DNA from: Erysipelotrichaceae bacterium
GTDB taxonomy: Bacteria; Bacillota_I; Bacilli_A; RF39; UBA660
Reading direction: 5' to 3'
Assembly: GCA_022772985.1 (NCBI GenBank)
Contig: JALEZJ010000103.1
Coordinates: 1-50,737 of the forward strand
Length of the DNA stretch: 50,737 bases
How positions within the stretch are numbered: position 1 is the stretch's first letter; each line of letters starts with the position of its first letter. The notes beneath the pieces were generated by a model. The model was not told the DNA's origin and ran no database searches. It was given only the letters and a program-made list of their open reading frames with translations. The translations under genes and the position numbers were made by a program. Positions 33,981-42,831 of this stretch are shown one piece after another.

Positions 33981-35615
33981 CTATTCTTCATCTTCGTCGT
34001 TTTCTTGATTATTTTTTAATTTTTTCATTCGTTTTTTTATTGAATTATTTTCTTTTATTGCTACTGGAAGTTCGTTATATTCTTTTAGAATATTTTCTTT
34101 TAATTCTTGATATTGGATTAATAAATCTTCTAAATTTTTACTTTGTTCTAATAATTGTTGTTTTGCTTGTTTCAGTTCTTGTTTTGTTTGTTTTGTTTCT
34201 TTTTTTAAAGATGAAAAACTTTTTTTTATGACAGTAATTAATATTAATAAATCTAATATACTTAAAATAATCGCTTCTATTGTGAGACTTATGAGTAATT
34301 TTTTTTGACTTGGTTCTTCATGAGTATTTTCTAAATCTTGGACGACTTTTTTTATTTCATAAATATTTCCTATATATAAGTCTTCTTCTGCTACTTGTTC
34401 TTTTTCGTCTATCTCACTTGATATCGTAATTTCTTGATCTAATAATTCTTTGTTTAGATAATCCATGATATTGTCATACTCTATATTAGTAGCATCATAG
34501 GTATAAATTTCTCTTGTATATGTATCTCTGAAATAGCCTGGTTCTATCCATGGTAAATATTCTGTAATGATAGTTTTATTTGGTGTTTCTCCTAAATAGG
34601 AAGTTTCTTTTTCTATTTTTCCTGTTTGGGAATTATATGTTTCAGTGGTCGTTTGATAAGTTTTATCTACTGCAAGTGATTCTGTTAATTTATACAATCC
34701 TAGTGCTGATGCTGATACAGAAATGAAATTTCCTAATAAGAATAGACTTTTCTTTAATTTCTTTCTTTTGTAATATTTTCTTTGATCTAATAGTTCTTGC
34801 ATTTTTTTGGAAATATTTTCATTTTCTTTTTGAACACTTTTAATTTTAGTATCCTTTATTTCTACAATTGTACATTTATCTAAAAATGTTTCTTTTTTCT
34901 TATCAAATAGTTCTTCATTATTAATAAGAGATAATAACTTTAAAAATTCCGTTTCTAAAAATAGTGAATTATCAAGGCCTTTCTTTTTAATTTCTAAATA
35001 TTTTTGATGAAGTTCTTTATATATATTTGAATTTAGATCAATTGATTTTAGATCTTTTTCTATGTAACTACAGATATATGAACTACTAATGGAATTTTCT
35101 TTCATATAAGTTAATAATTCTTCTTTGGTGCTATAAAGGGATTCTAGTTTTAAAATTTGATAGGCTACATAATAGACTTTTTCTACTATATTTTCTTCTA
35201 GTTCATAATCTACTTGACTTGTTTCATTTATCTGTTTTATTAGTGTTTTAGCTTCTTTTATATAATTTGTTATGTTTTCTTCTGTTGCTTCTGTTAATTT
35301 TTCTTCTAGGGCTATACTTGCATAATATATCTTATAATATAAGTTATATTCTTGCTTTAAAAATTGGATTTCTCTGTTTAGTTTTTTTATGGCTTTTTCG
35401 TGAGTTTGAATCAATGTATCACTTAAAAAGGTATTTGTTTCTAAATTTTCAAATAAGTTATAATTATTCTTATTGGCTAAATCTACTATTTTTTCAATAG
35501 CTTCTACTTCTTTTTCTATTTTACTAGTATTAAAATCTATTTCTTTTATTTTTTTTATTAATGATTTGATTTCTTTTAGTTTAGATTGATATTCTATTGA
35601 TTTATCTTGATTCAT
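33981..35615 (-). CDS. Coiled-coil protein with two membrane segments, paralog A
   Basis: This 544-residue protein has a helical N-terminal half (residues 1-285), a membrane segment at about 290-309 (LFLLGNFISVSASALGLY), an outer region of about 130 residues with LPWIEPGYFRDTYTREIYTYDATNIEYDNIMDY, a second membrane segment at about 441-463 (TIEAIILSILDLLILITVI) and a Lys-rich C-terminal coiled coil. It is a paralog of the next gene, from the shared NPW/LPW, TYD and DY positions and the shared KKGLDNS/TKGLDNN turn. I recognise no family. An AAAGGAG site and a perfect consensus promoter precede it; it overlaps the next gene slightly. Confidence 0.8.
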   Translation of the reverse strand: MNQDKSIEYQSKLKEIKSLIKKIKEIDFNTSKIEKEVEAIEKIVDLANKNNYNLFENLETNTFLSDTLIQTHEKAIKKLNREIQFLKQEYNLYYKIYYASIALEEKLTEATEENITNYIKEAKTLIKQINETSQVDYELEENIVEKVYYVAYQILKLESLYSTKEELLTYMKENSISSSYICSYIEKDLKSIDLNSNIYKELHQKYLEIKKKGLDNSLFLETEFLKLLSLINNEELFDKKKETFLDKCTIVEIKDTKIKSVQKENENISKKMQELLDQRKYYKRKKLKKSLFLLGNFISVSASALGLYKLTESLAVDKTYQTTTETYNSQTGKIEKETSYLGETPNKTIITEYLPWIEPGYFRDTYTREIYTYDATNIEYDNIMDYLNKELLDQEITISSEIDEKEQVAEEDLYIGNIYEIKKVVQDLENTHEEPSQKKLLISLTIEAIILSILDLLILITVIKKSFSSLKKETKQTKQELKQAKQQLLEQSKNLEDLLIQYQELKENILKEYNELPVAIKENNSIKKRMKKLKNNQENDEDEE

Positions 35616-35831
35616 TGTAATTCTCCTTTAGTTATTTATTATAAACTGAATGACTTTTTTCTTATTTTTATTTTTTATATTCTTTTTTCAATATTTACTT
35701 TTTTTCTTTTGTAATTTTGATATTAATTCAGCTAATATTATCAAATTTCTTAATATTACTGGTTAAAAAGATTTTTTATTTTCTTTCAGTCTTTCTTACA
35801 ATATACTATAATTTTTTATAAATTTTTTTGT
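35616..35831 (-). promoter_or_regulatory. Long A-rich leader of the membrane-protein pair
   Basis: The region from the transcription start near 35832 to the ATG at 35615 is an untranslated stretch of about 215 nt, A-rich on the coding strand with no clear hairpin or riboswitch motif. I see no open frame in it. Confidence 0.35.
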
Positions 35832-35838
35832 GATTTTT

Positions 35839-35867
35839 ATTATAGTAACCATTTCTTTTTTTGTCAA
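35839..35867 (-). promoter_or_regulatory. Consensus promoter of the membrane-protein pair
   Basis: A perfect TTGACA (35867-35862), 17-nt spacer, TATAAT (35844-35839). One of the strongest-looking promoters in the window. Confidence 0.8.
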
Positions 35868-35933
35868 TGGAATTGGAGTTTCTTTTATTTTCATTATGAT
35901 ACAAAAAAAGGAAAATTTTATTTTTCAGTATTT

Positions 35934-35975
35934 TAATAAAAAAAATAAGATAGTTATTAGATTCTATCTTATTTT
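35934..35975 (-). terminator. aspS terminator, containing the aspS stop codon
   Basis: A perfect 12-bp stem AAAATAAGATAG/CTATCTTATTTT with a 10-nt loop ends in T8 on the minus strand. The aspS stop TAG (35966-35964) is in the ascending arm. Confidence 0.9.
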
Positions 35976-37709
35976 AATATGTAATTCTCTTAATTGTTGT
36001 TCTGTTAATTCAGAAGGGGATCCCATTAAATTATCAATACCACTGGCACTTGTTGGAAATGCTTGAACTTCTCTTAAGTTATCTACATCGTTTAATAGCA
36101 TTACCATTCGATCAATTCCAGGTGCCATTCCTCCATGAGGGGGAGCTCCATATTGGAAGGCATTATATAATGATTTGAATCTTTCTTTTACAACTTCTTT
36201 ATTGTATCCTACTTTTTCGAAGGCTAACTCTAAGCATTCTAAATCGTAATTTCTTAAAGCACCACTAGACATTTCATAGCCATTGCAGACGAAGTCATAT
36301 TGATAGGCTAAGATGTTATCTAAAATTTCTGTTTCAATAGCTTGTTTTCCACCTTTTGGCATGCTAAATGGGTTATGACAGAAATCATATTTTTTCTCTT
36401 CTTCATTATATTCAAACATTGGAAAATCATTAATAATACAAAATTCAAATTTATTTTTATCAATTAGATTACATTTGTTTCCTAAATAAGTTCTTATTTG
36501 TCCTGCGTATTTGGTAGCTAGTTTTTCTTTTTTATTAGCAATAAAGAATAAGACACTATTTGTTTTCAAGTTTGTTTCTTTAATTAGGTTTTCTCTTTCT
36601 TCTTTTGTCGAGAATTTGTCAATTGGTCCTTTTAGGGATCCATCTTCTATTAATGTTACATATCCAATTCCTGGCATTCCAATACTTGTTGCATAATCAA
36701 CTATTTCATTAAACCAACTATTTGAATTTGTTCCTATATCATCTACTTTAATGGCTCTAATAGTTGCTTTTTGAAATGGTTTAAATGTGGTTTCTTCAAA
36801 AAGTTTTGTAATATCCATAATTTCTAATGGATTTCTTAAATCAGGTTTATCTGTTCCATATTTTAGCATTGCTTCTTTATAGCAAATTCTTTTGAATGGT
36901 TTAGGAGATACTTCTTTCTCTGAAAAATGTGTAAAGATGTCATAGAAGATTTCTTCTCCTACTCTATAGATGTCTTCTTCTTCTACGAAAGCCATTTCAA
37001 AATCTAATTGATAGAATTCCATAGTTCTATCTGCTCTTGAATCTTCATCTCTAAAACATGGAGCAATTTGATAGTATTTATCTACTCCACCTACCATTAA
37101 AAGTTCTTTATAAATTTGTGGGGCTTGAGGTAGGGCATAAAATTTACCTGGATATTTTCTAGATGGAATTACAAAATCTCTAGCACCTTCTGGGGATGAA
37201 GCCGTAATGATTGGAGTTTGGACTTCTAAGAATCCTAAACTATCCATTTTGTTTCTAATAAATTTTAACAGTTCTGCTCTTTTTTGAATATTATTTCTAA
37301 CACGCTTATTTCTTAAATCTAGGTAACGATACTTTAGTCTAAGTTCTTCTGATACTAAATTAGATGTTTTAATTTCAAATGGTAAGACATTTACAGATTT
37401 ACTTAATACTTCTATTTTATTTACTAATAGTTCTATAGTTCCTGTTTTTAAGTTTGGATTATAATCTTCTTTGTCTCTTTTTCTGACAGTTCCGGTTACT
37501 GTTACAGTGGACTCTTTAGTAAGTCCTTGAAACATTCCGTCATCATTACTTACTAATTGGATGGTTCCTGTTTCATCTCTTAAATCTAAGAAAATAATTC
37601 CACCGTGATCACGGATATTTTCTATCCAACCTGATAAAGTTAAATTTTTATCTATATCTTTTTCTGTAATAGTACCACAGTAACTATTTCTATATTTGTT
37701 TGTTTGCAT
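35964..37709 (-). CDS. aspS: Aspartate--tRNA ligase, probably non-discriminating
   Basis: This 581-residue bacterial-type AspRS attaches Asp to tRNA-Asp and, if non-discriminating, also to tRNA-Asn. The N-terminal OB fold has RDHGG with His35; Pseudomonas-type non-discriminating AspRS has His here, where E. coli, which discriminates, has Leu. The class II motifs are present: PEGARDFVIPSR (motif 1 region), QIAPCFRDEDSRADRTMEFYQLDFEM (motif 2) and GAPPHGGMAPGIDRMVMLL (motif 3), with the GAD insert in the middle. It closes the aspS-gatCAB operon (16 nt after gatB), followed by a strong terminator. Confidence 0.96.
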   Translation of the reverse strand: MQTNKYRNSYCGTITEKDIDKNLTLSGWIENIRDHGGIIFLDLRDETGTIQLVSNDDGMFQGLTKESTVTVTGTVRKRDKEDYNPNLKTGTIELLVNKIEVLSKSVNVLPFEIKTSNLVSEELRLKYRYLDLRNKRVRNNIQKRAELLKFIRNKMDSLGFLEVQTPIITASSPEGARDFVIPSRKYPGKFYALPQAPQIYKELLMVGGVDKYYQIAPCFRDEDSRADRTMEFYQLDFEMAFVEEEDIYRVGEEIFYDIFTHFSEKEVSPKPFKRICYKEAMLKYGTDKPDLRNPLEIMDITKLFEETTFKPFQKATIRAIKVDDIGTNSNSWFNEIVDYATSIGMPGIGYVTLIEDGSLKGPIDKFSTKEERENLIKETNLKTNSVLFFIANKKEKLATKYAGQIRTYLGNKCNLIDKNKFEFCIINDFPMFEYNEEEKKYDFCHNPFSMPKGGKQAIETEILDNILAYQYDFVCNGYEMSSGALRNYDLECLELAFEKVGYNKEVVKERFKSLYNAFQYGAPPHGGMAPGIDRMVMLLNDVDNLREVQAFPTSASGIDNLMGSPSELTEQQLRELHIKIR

Positions 37710-37725
37710 GTGGATTCCTCCTTTT

Positions 37726-39183
37726 TTAGTTTTTTTCTAATTCTTGTTTTAATATTTTAGCAGTAAGTGCTGGATTTGCTTTTCCTCTTGTTTTTTTCAT
37801 GACTTGTCCAACAAAATAATCAAATAGTTTTGGGTTTTTCTTGTATGCTTCTAATTGAGGCTGATTTTCAGAGATTACTTCATCAATAATACTAGTTAGT
37901 TCTTTTTCGTCTGTAATTTGCGTAATTCCTAGTTCACTTACTAGTTTGACTGGGTCTTTTTCTTCTTCAAGGGCTTTCGTTAATACTTCTTTAGCTTGTT
38001 TGATTGAAATTTTATTTCCTTCTACTAAATCAATTAGTCCTTTTAACATTTTAGGAGTTAAGAATAACTCTTTGATACTAAGTTCCATTTTATTGATATG
38101 TCCTAAGATGATGCTGTTTAACCAATTTGCGACACTTTGTGGATTAGCTCCTAGAGAAATAGTTTCTTCAAAGTAGTCGGCTAATGGTTTTTCTTTTACT
38201 AATATTTTGGCATCTCTTGGAGTGATGTTATAGTCGTTTATATATTTTTCTTTTCTTTCACTAGCTAGTGGTGGAATAGATGATTTTATTTCTTCTAGCC
38301 AACTTTTATCTAATTTAAATTTTGGAATGTTTGGTTCTACAAAATATTTATAATCAATGGCATCTACTTTACTTCTCATATAAATGGTTGTTCCTGATTC
38401 TTCATCAAAGCGTCTTGTTTGTTGTTCCATTTTCTCATAGGTTCCATCTTCTTTTGCTTCTATTTGGCGATTTATTTCATAATTAATGGCATCTCTGACT
38501 CCACCAAAAGAGTTTACATTTTTAATTTCTACTTTTGTTCCCCAGTTTTTAGGGTCAGCTGCATCTAAGCCTTCTTCCATAATAGAAACATTGACATCAC
38601 ATCTAATTTGGCCTTTTTTAGAATCCGCTTCTGAAATACCGGCATATTGATAGATAGAACGCATAGTTTCTAGAAAAGCTACTGCTTCATCGGCACTATG
38701 AAAGTCTGGCTCTGTTACTAATTCTAGTAGTGGTACGCCTGCGCGATTATAGTTGATGGTAGTAGTATCTTCATGATGCGTAGAAGAAGCTGCATCTTCT
38801 TCTAGGTGAATATTGTTTACTCTAACTGTTTTTATTTCATCATTGCATTCATAAGATAGTTTTCCATAAATTCCAACTGGAGTAGGTTTTGTTTCTTGAG
38901 TAATTTGAAAGCCTTTTGGTAAGTCTGGATAATAGTAATTTTTTCTTTCAAAATAGATATATTCTGGTTGCTTGCAATTTAAGATAAGACTTGCCATTAA
39001 AGCTTTTCTTACAGCTTCCTTATTTACTACTGGAAGAGTTCCTGGAAAAGCCATGTCTACTGGTCTTATATTACTATTTGGAATGTCGTTATATGAATTT
39101 TCAGCTGTTGAAAAAACTTTTGTTTTTGTTTCACTTATTTCACAGTGCATTTCTAGGCCAATTAATGCTTTATATTTAGTCAT
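37726..39183 (-). CDS. gatB: Asp/Glu-tRNA amidotransferase subunit B
   Basis: This 485-residue subunit binds the misacylated tRNA and activates the carboxyl group. The N-terminal catalytic cradle starts YKALIGLEMHCEIS, followed by NSNIRPVDMAFPGTLPVVN and KNYYYPDLPKGFQITQ. The C-terminal helical tail ends VMKKTRGKANPALTAKILKQEL, the YqeY-like region. It overlaps gatA by 8 nt and is preceded by a GGGGTGGAA site. Length is normal. Confidence 0.97.
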   Translation of the reverse strand: MTKYKALIGLEMHCEISETKTKVFSTAENSYNDIPNSNIRPVDMAFPGTLPVVNKEAVRKALMASLILNCKQPEYIYFERKNYYYPDLPKGFQITQETKPTPVGIYGKLSYECNDEIKTVRVNNIHLEEDAASSTHHEDTTTINYNRAGVPLLELVTEPDFHSADEAVAFLETMRSIYQYAGISEADSKKGQIRCDVNVSIMEEGLDAADPKNWGTKVEIKNVNSFGGVRDAINYEINRQIEAKEDGTYEKMEQQTRRFDEESGTTIYMRSKVDAIDYKYFVEPNIPKFKLDKSWLEEIKSSIPPLASERKEKYINDYNITPRDAKILVKEKPLADYFEETISLGANPQSVANWLNSIILGHINKMELSIKELFLTPKMLKGLIDLVEGNKISIKQAKEVLTKALEEEKDPVKLVSELGITQITDEKELTSIIDEVISENQPQLEAYKKNPKLFDYFVGQVMKKTRGKANPALTAKILKQELEKN

Positions 39184-40642
39184 GGTTCCACCCCTTTGCT
39201 ATTTGATTTTTATAATTCATACTCTTTTCTATTGCATAAGCAATATTTAATACATTTTCATCATCATAACATTTGCCAGTGATATTTAGAGCAACTGGTA
39301 AGTTCTTGATGAAGCCATCTGGGATGGTGATAGATGGAAAACCACCGAAGTTTCCAATTTGTAAATGTTCTTCTAGAGCTTGTGTATCTTTATCTAAGAT
39401 ATCTTTAGATTCGTCTAAGTGTTTAGCTGGACCACTTCCAACTGGTAAAATTACGGCATCGTATTTTTCAAATAATTGATTCCATGTATCTACTAGTAAT
39501 CTTCTAACACGTTGGGCGTTATGGAAGTAGCGATCTTTATTTTGGGCTTGTAATACATAAGAACCTATTACAAATCTTCTTTTGATTAAAGGTGAGAAAT
39601 TTTTAGTACGATAATCTTTCATCATTTCAATATAATTATCTCCTTCTCCACGAGGGCCAAAGATAAATCCTGTTAAGTTAGACATATTAGATGTAGCTTC
39701 AGCACAAGAGATAACTACATATACAGATGCTAGAGCGTCTAATAAAGTTTTGTCCACTGATACTTCTTCTATTTCTATTCCTAATTTTTTTACTTGTTCT
39801 AATACTTGATGGAAATTTTCTAAATGTTGTTTTAGGGTATCCGTTGCTTCTTTGTACATAGAAATATCACATAATTCTTTGATGTAACATAATTTTTTTC
39901 CTTTTACTTCTCCGGTTAGTGAGTCTGCTAGATGAATATCTTTTGAATCCCAGGAAGTCATATCATTTTTGTCACGGCCTTTCATATTGTCTACGACAAT
40001 GGCAGCATCTTCAACTGAACGAGTAAGTACTCCACAATGATCTAGGCTTGATGCAAACGGAAATAGGCCATAACGAGAAATCATACCATAAGTTGGTTTA
40101 TATCCAACGACTCCACAATAAGCAGCTGGTTTTCTAATAGAGTCTCCTGTATCTGATCCTGTTGCATAAGGATATGCTCCAGCAGCTACAGCAGCAGCAG
40201 ATCCGGCAGATGATCCTGCACACATTCTAGTTTTATCCCATGGATTTCTAACAATTCCTGTGTGGCCGGTGGTTCCTGTTCCACCCATACCAAATTCATC
40301 CATTACGGTTTTGTTTACTGGGATCGCTCCTATTTTGGTTAAGTTCTCAATAGCAGTTGCTGTAAAGAATGGAATATAATCTTTTAAAGTATTTGATGAA
40401 CCTGTACTAAGAATTCCTTTGGTACTATAATTATCTTTTATTCCATAAGGAATACCTGATAATAGATTATCTGTTATTTCTGTTGGTTTAGCATCTTCTA
40501 ATATTGTTACAAAAGCATTACATTTTTCTTGAATTTCATGAGATTTTTGTAAGGATTCTTGAATTAATTCTTTACTAGTTACTTCTCCTTTGATTAAGGC
40601 TTCATGAATTTCTGTAATTGATTTATTCATATATTTTTTCAT
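39176..40642 (-). CDS. gatA: Asp/Glu-tRNA amidotransferase subunit A
   Basis: This 488-residue amidase subunit releases ammonia from glutamine and channels it to GatB. The amidase signature GSSAGSAAAVAAGAYPYATGSDTGDSIRKPA contains the Ser-cis-Ser-Lys triad residues, with the Lys in the upstream GIPYGIKDNY segment. Length is normal. The ATG overlaps the gatC stop as TAATG; an in-frame ATG four codons later is possible. Confidence 0.97.
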   Translation of the reverse strand: MKKYMNKSITEIHEALIKGEVTSKELIQESLQKSHEIQEKCNAFVTILEDAKPTEITDNLLSGIPYGIKDNYSTKGILSTGSSNTLKDYIPFFTATAIENLTKIGAIPVNKTVMDEFGMGGTGTTGHTGIVRNPWDKTRMCAGSSAGSAAAVAAGAYPYATGSDTGDSIRKPAAYCGVVGYKPTYGMISRYGLFPFASSLDHCGVLTRSVEDAAIVVDNMKGRDKNDMTSWDSKDIHLADSLTGEVKGKKLCYIKELCDISMYKEATDTLKQHLENFHQVLEQVKKLGIEIEEVSVDKTLLDALASVYVVISCAEATSNMSNLTGFIFGPRGEGDNYIEMMKDYRTKNFSPLIKRRFVIGSYVLQAQNKDRYFHNAQRVRRLLVDTWNQLFEKYDAVILPVGSGPAKHLDESKDILDKDTQALEEHLQIGNFGGFPSITIPDGFIKNLPVALNITGKCYDDENVLNIAYAIEKSMNYKNQIAKGWNHD

Positions 40643-40947
40643 TATCCCACCACCGTTGGTACTTCTACTTCACGCATTGTATGTTCATCACAGTTTTGTA
40701 ATAATTCTTCAATTGGTATTGATTCTTCTTCTACATCTTCTCTTAGATCATAGATAAAGTTATCTAGGCAATGAGTCATTGGTTCTACTTTTTCAATATC
40801 TTTGATGTTATTTATTTTATTAATATTTTCATCTATAATAGAGAATTCTTCTAATACCATATTGGTTTCTTCTTCTGTTAGTCCGATTAAGAGTTTATCG
40901 GCATAATCTGTTACCATTTCTTTGGTAAAATTCATGTGTTCTTTCAT
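40642..40947 (-). CDS. gatC: Asp/Glu-tRNA amidotransferase subunit C
   Basis: This 101-residue belt-like subunit stabilises GatA-GatB. The helical N-terminus (VTDYADKLLIGLTEEETNMVLEEFSII) leads to EPMTHCLDNFIYDLREDVEEES, where the usual (P)(L/M)-x-H...LREDEV pattern is visible. It is the first gene after the T-box and has an AAAGGAGG site. Length is normal. Confidence 0.92.
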   Translation of the reverse strand: MKEHMNFTKEMVTDYADKLLIGLTEEETNMVLEEFSIIDENINKINNIKDIEKVEPMTHCLDNFIYDLREDVEEESIPIEELLQNCDEHTMREVEVPTVVG

Positions 40948-40956
40948 TCTTCCTCC

Positions 40957-41020
40957 TTTTAAAATACTGATAAATATTTTTCTTGTGTTAAAGTTTTTGT
41001 AAATAATTATCAGTTTTTTA
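40957..41020. repeat. Inverted repeat between the T-box and gatC
   Basis: ACTGATAAATATTT and AAATAATTATCAGT form an imperfect long hairpin (one mismatch) in the 5' region of gatC. On the plus strand it is followed by TTTTTT. Confidence 0.4.
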
Positions 41021-41023
41021 CAA

Positions 41024-41305
41024 CGAAAAACAGTAGTCTAATCCCTCACTCTTACAAGTTATAGGGACGAACTACTGTTAAAGTCCGCGGTACCACCCTT
41101 ATTATCATATGATTTATGATCTCTTTTACTGATTCTATCAAATCAGTTCAGTTTATAACGGTCTGTTTCCGGCTTAAGATACTATTTTTCCCAAAAGCAA
41201 CTCCAAAGTGTTCTTCATAATACATTTTATGTTAGCTCTCACCTATTCTAACTCTCTTTTATAAAAGTGGTATTATTACTTTTCTTTTTCTTCGTTGATA
41301 TGGAT
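41024..41305 (-). ncRNA. T-box riboswitch of gatCAB-aspS, probably reading tRNA-Asn
   Basis: The minus-strand leader has the T-box sequence AAGGGTGGTACCGCGG (41100-41085) and a terminator with an ACAGTAGT/ACTACTGT stem (41078-41030) followed by TTTTTC. Stem I has the AG-bulge type element GGTGAGAGCTAAC near 41240. The specifier most likely is AAC (41212-41210) in GAAGAACACTTT; Glu (GAA) or Thr (ACA) readings are less likely. Uncharged tRNA-Asn would then allow read-through into gatCAB-aspS. Asn specifiers upstream of such operons fit tRNA-dependent Asn formation. Confidence 0.88.
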
Positions 41306-41308
41306 AAA

Positions 41309-41337
41309 ATTATAGTATAGAATATTTTAATTGTCAA
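41309..41337 (-). promoter_or_regulatory. Consensus promoter of the T-box operon
   Basis: TTGACA (41337-41332), 17-nt spacer, TATAAT (41314-41309), all matching consensus. Confidence 0.9.
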
Positions 41338-41363
41338 TAAGTATTAATCATCAAAATATTTTT

Positions 41364-41660
41364 TTAATTACATGACTTAATATCTTTTATCGTTGTTTTA
41401 GTGTCTACATATTCTATATCACTAAATGAATAATCATTTAAATAATTAAATTTACTACTTCCTATTTCATCTTTAGAAATGTCATCTCCTTTCATATACA
41501 AATCTATTATTCTTTTATCATTATCTATATAAGTATTTTTACTATCTTGTAAATGTTTTGTTTTAATAAATTTTATTATAAAAATATTATTACTTATTAA
41601 ACTAAATTTATATGAATAAAATGATAAGATAAGTATTTTACTCTTGTAATTATTATAGGA
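41364..41660 (-). pseudogene. C-terminal remnant of a lost gene
   Basis: Between the T-box operon promoter and the MntP-like gene there is no intact gene, but one minus-strand frame is open for about 99 codons and stops at 41364-41366. It has no usable start near its left end except an internal ATG that would give only 43 residues. The translation is clearly protein-like, for example KTKHLQDSKNTYIDNDKRII and GSSKFNYLNDYSFSDIEYVD, rich in Asp, Lys and Tyr. In such AT-rich DNA an open frame of this length would be rare by chance. I read it as the 3' end of a decayed gene; the family is unknown. Confidence 0.5.
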
Positions 41661-41666
41661 ATTAAA

Positions 41667-42206
41667 TTAGGGTTTAAGGATATAATAAAGGGCTAGTATT
41701 ATCATCATGATACCCCCGCTAATTGTTGCATAGGTTCCAAATTTATCACTTAGTTTATTTCCTAAATGAAGTCCTAAGTAAGTAAATGATGCACTTATTA
41801 TCATAAACATACTAGCTACTGCAAAATAATTGTTGCTAATTGCGGATAATCCGATTCCTGTTGTTAAGCTATCAATACTAACAGAAAGGCCAAATAATAA
41901 GAATCCTAGGAAACTAACTAATATTTTAACTTCTTCTTCTTTTTTACTAGAAATGATTAAATTTATCCCTATGATAGCAAAGATGATTCCTACTAATAAA
42001 TTTATATTTAAGATAAAATACTGATAAATCATATTGCCAAAGGATAGACCTATTAGGGGCATTATAAAATGGAATGTTCCTACAATGATAGATAGGGTTA
42101 TTTTTTGTTTTTTTGTTAAGCCGTAGGTTCCATAAATTAGGGCTAAAGAAAAGGCATCCATAGATAGGCTAATGCCAATTAAAAGGCATGTAAAAAAAAT
42201 ATTCAT
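41667..42206 (-). CDS. MntP-like membrane transporter
   Basis: This protein of about 179 residues has six hydrophobic segments. The pairs GISLSMDAFSLALIYG and LSVSIDSLTTGIGL have the S-(M/I)-D motifs at matching places in two halves, the hallmark of the MntP (DUF204) family of manganese exporters; a closely related family is the sporulation protein YtaF, so the substrate is uncertain. I place the start at 42206, because the AGGTG site is 9 nt from this ATG; an upstream ATG at 42212 is only 3 nt away from it. It lies next to spoIIR. Confidence 0.75.
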   Translation of the reverse strand: MNIFFTCLLIGISLSMDAFSLALIYGTYGLTKKQKITLSIIVGTFHFIMPLIGLSFGNMIYQYFILNINLLVGIIFAIIGINLIISSKKEEEVKILVSFLGFLLFGLSVSIDSLTTGIGLSAISNNYFAVASMFMIISASFTYLGLHLGNKLSDKFGTYATISGGIMMIILALYYILKP

Positions 42207-42251
42207 AATCATATTCACCTATTAAATATTATTATGAATATAAAATGTTAT

Positions 42252-42788
42252 TCAAAATATCTTTTCTAACATTTTTGTTACAAAAAATTGATATTCTACA
42301 TCACTTGTATCATTATCATTAGCTTCTAATAAGCATAATGGTGGAAATAAGACACACCACCAGTTGTCTCCTTCACCTTCTCCAATTGTTACTACTAATG
42401 ATTGATAGGCACCGGCTTCATAATGGACTCCTTTATAGTCTTTTTCTGGAAAGTAGTTGTCTCCAAAATGGATTAGGAACTCTTGATTATAGTTATTATT
42501 TTGAAATAATACTTCAATTTCTTGATTTAGTTGTTCTAGTTCGTTATTAATAATAGTTCTTGCTTCTTCTATACTTTCTACATCGATTAATTTTGGAGAG
42601 ATAGTTTTTTCTATGTATTCTTTTACTTTCATTTTCATACTTTGATCTTGGATGGTATTGGAGTTGGCGATGACTCTTACTCTAATGGCGGCTTCTGGAA
42701 TTATAATTTCATCTGTTTCGGCATTGACGTTAATATAGACTAAAAGTGCTACAACTACGGTTATTACGATTAATATGATTTTTTTCAT
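42252..42788 (-). CDS. spoIIR: Stage II sporulation protein R (SpoIIR)
   Basis: This 178-residue protein has an N-terminal signal/anchor segment (IILIVITVVVALLVYINV), then IRVRVIANSNTIQDQSMKMKVKEYI and the C-terminal GEGEGDNWWCVLFPPLCLLE, both diagnostic of SpoIIR, which is secreted by the forespore and triggers processing of pro-sigma E in the mother cell of endospore formers. An AAAGGGTG site precedes the ATG; it ends in TGA. A sporulation signal gene is unexpected if the organism is otherwise a reduced Mollicutes relative, and suggests the lineage sporulates or did so recently. Confidence 0.88.
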   Translation of the reverse strand: MKKIILIVITVVVALLVYINVNAETDEIIIPEAAIRVRVIANSNTIQDQSMKMKVKEYIEKTISPKLIDVESIEEARTIINNELEQLNQEIEVLFQNNNYNQEFLIHFGDNYFPEKDYKGVHYEAGAYQSLVVTIGEGEGDNWWCVLFPPLCLLEANDNDTSDVEYQFFVTKMLEKIF

Positions 42789-42831
42789 GGTATCACCCTT
42801 TCAATTTCATAATGGGTGAATTCTTACGTTT

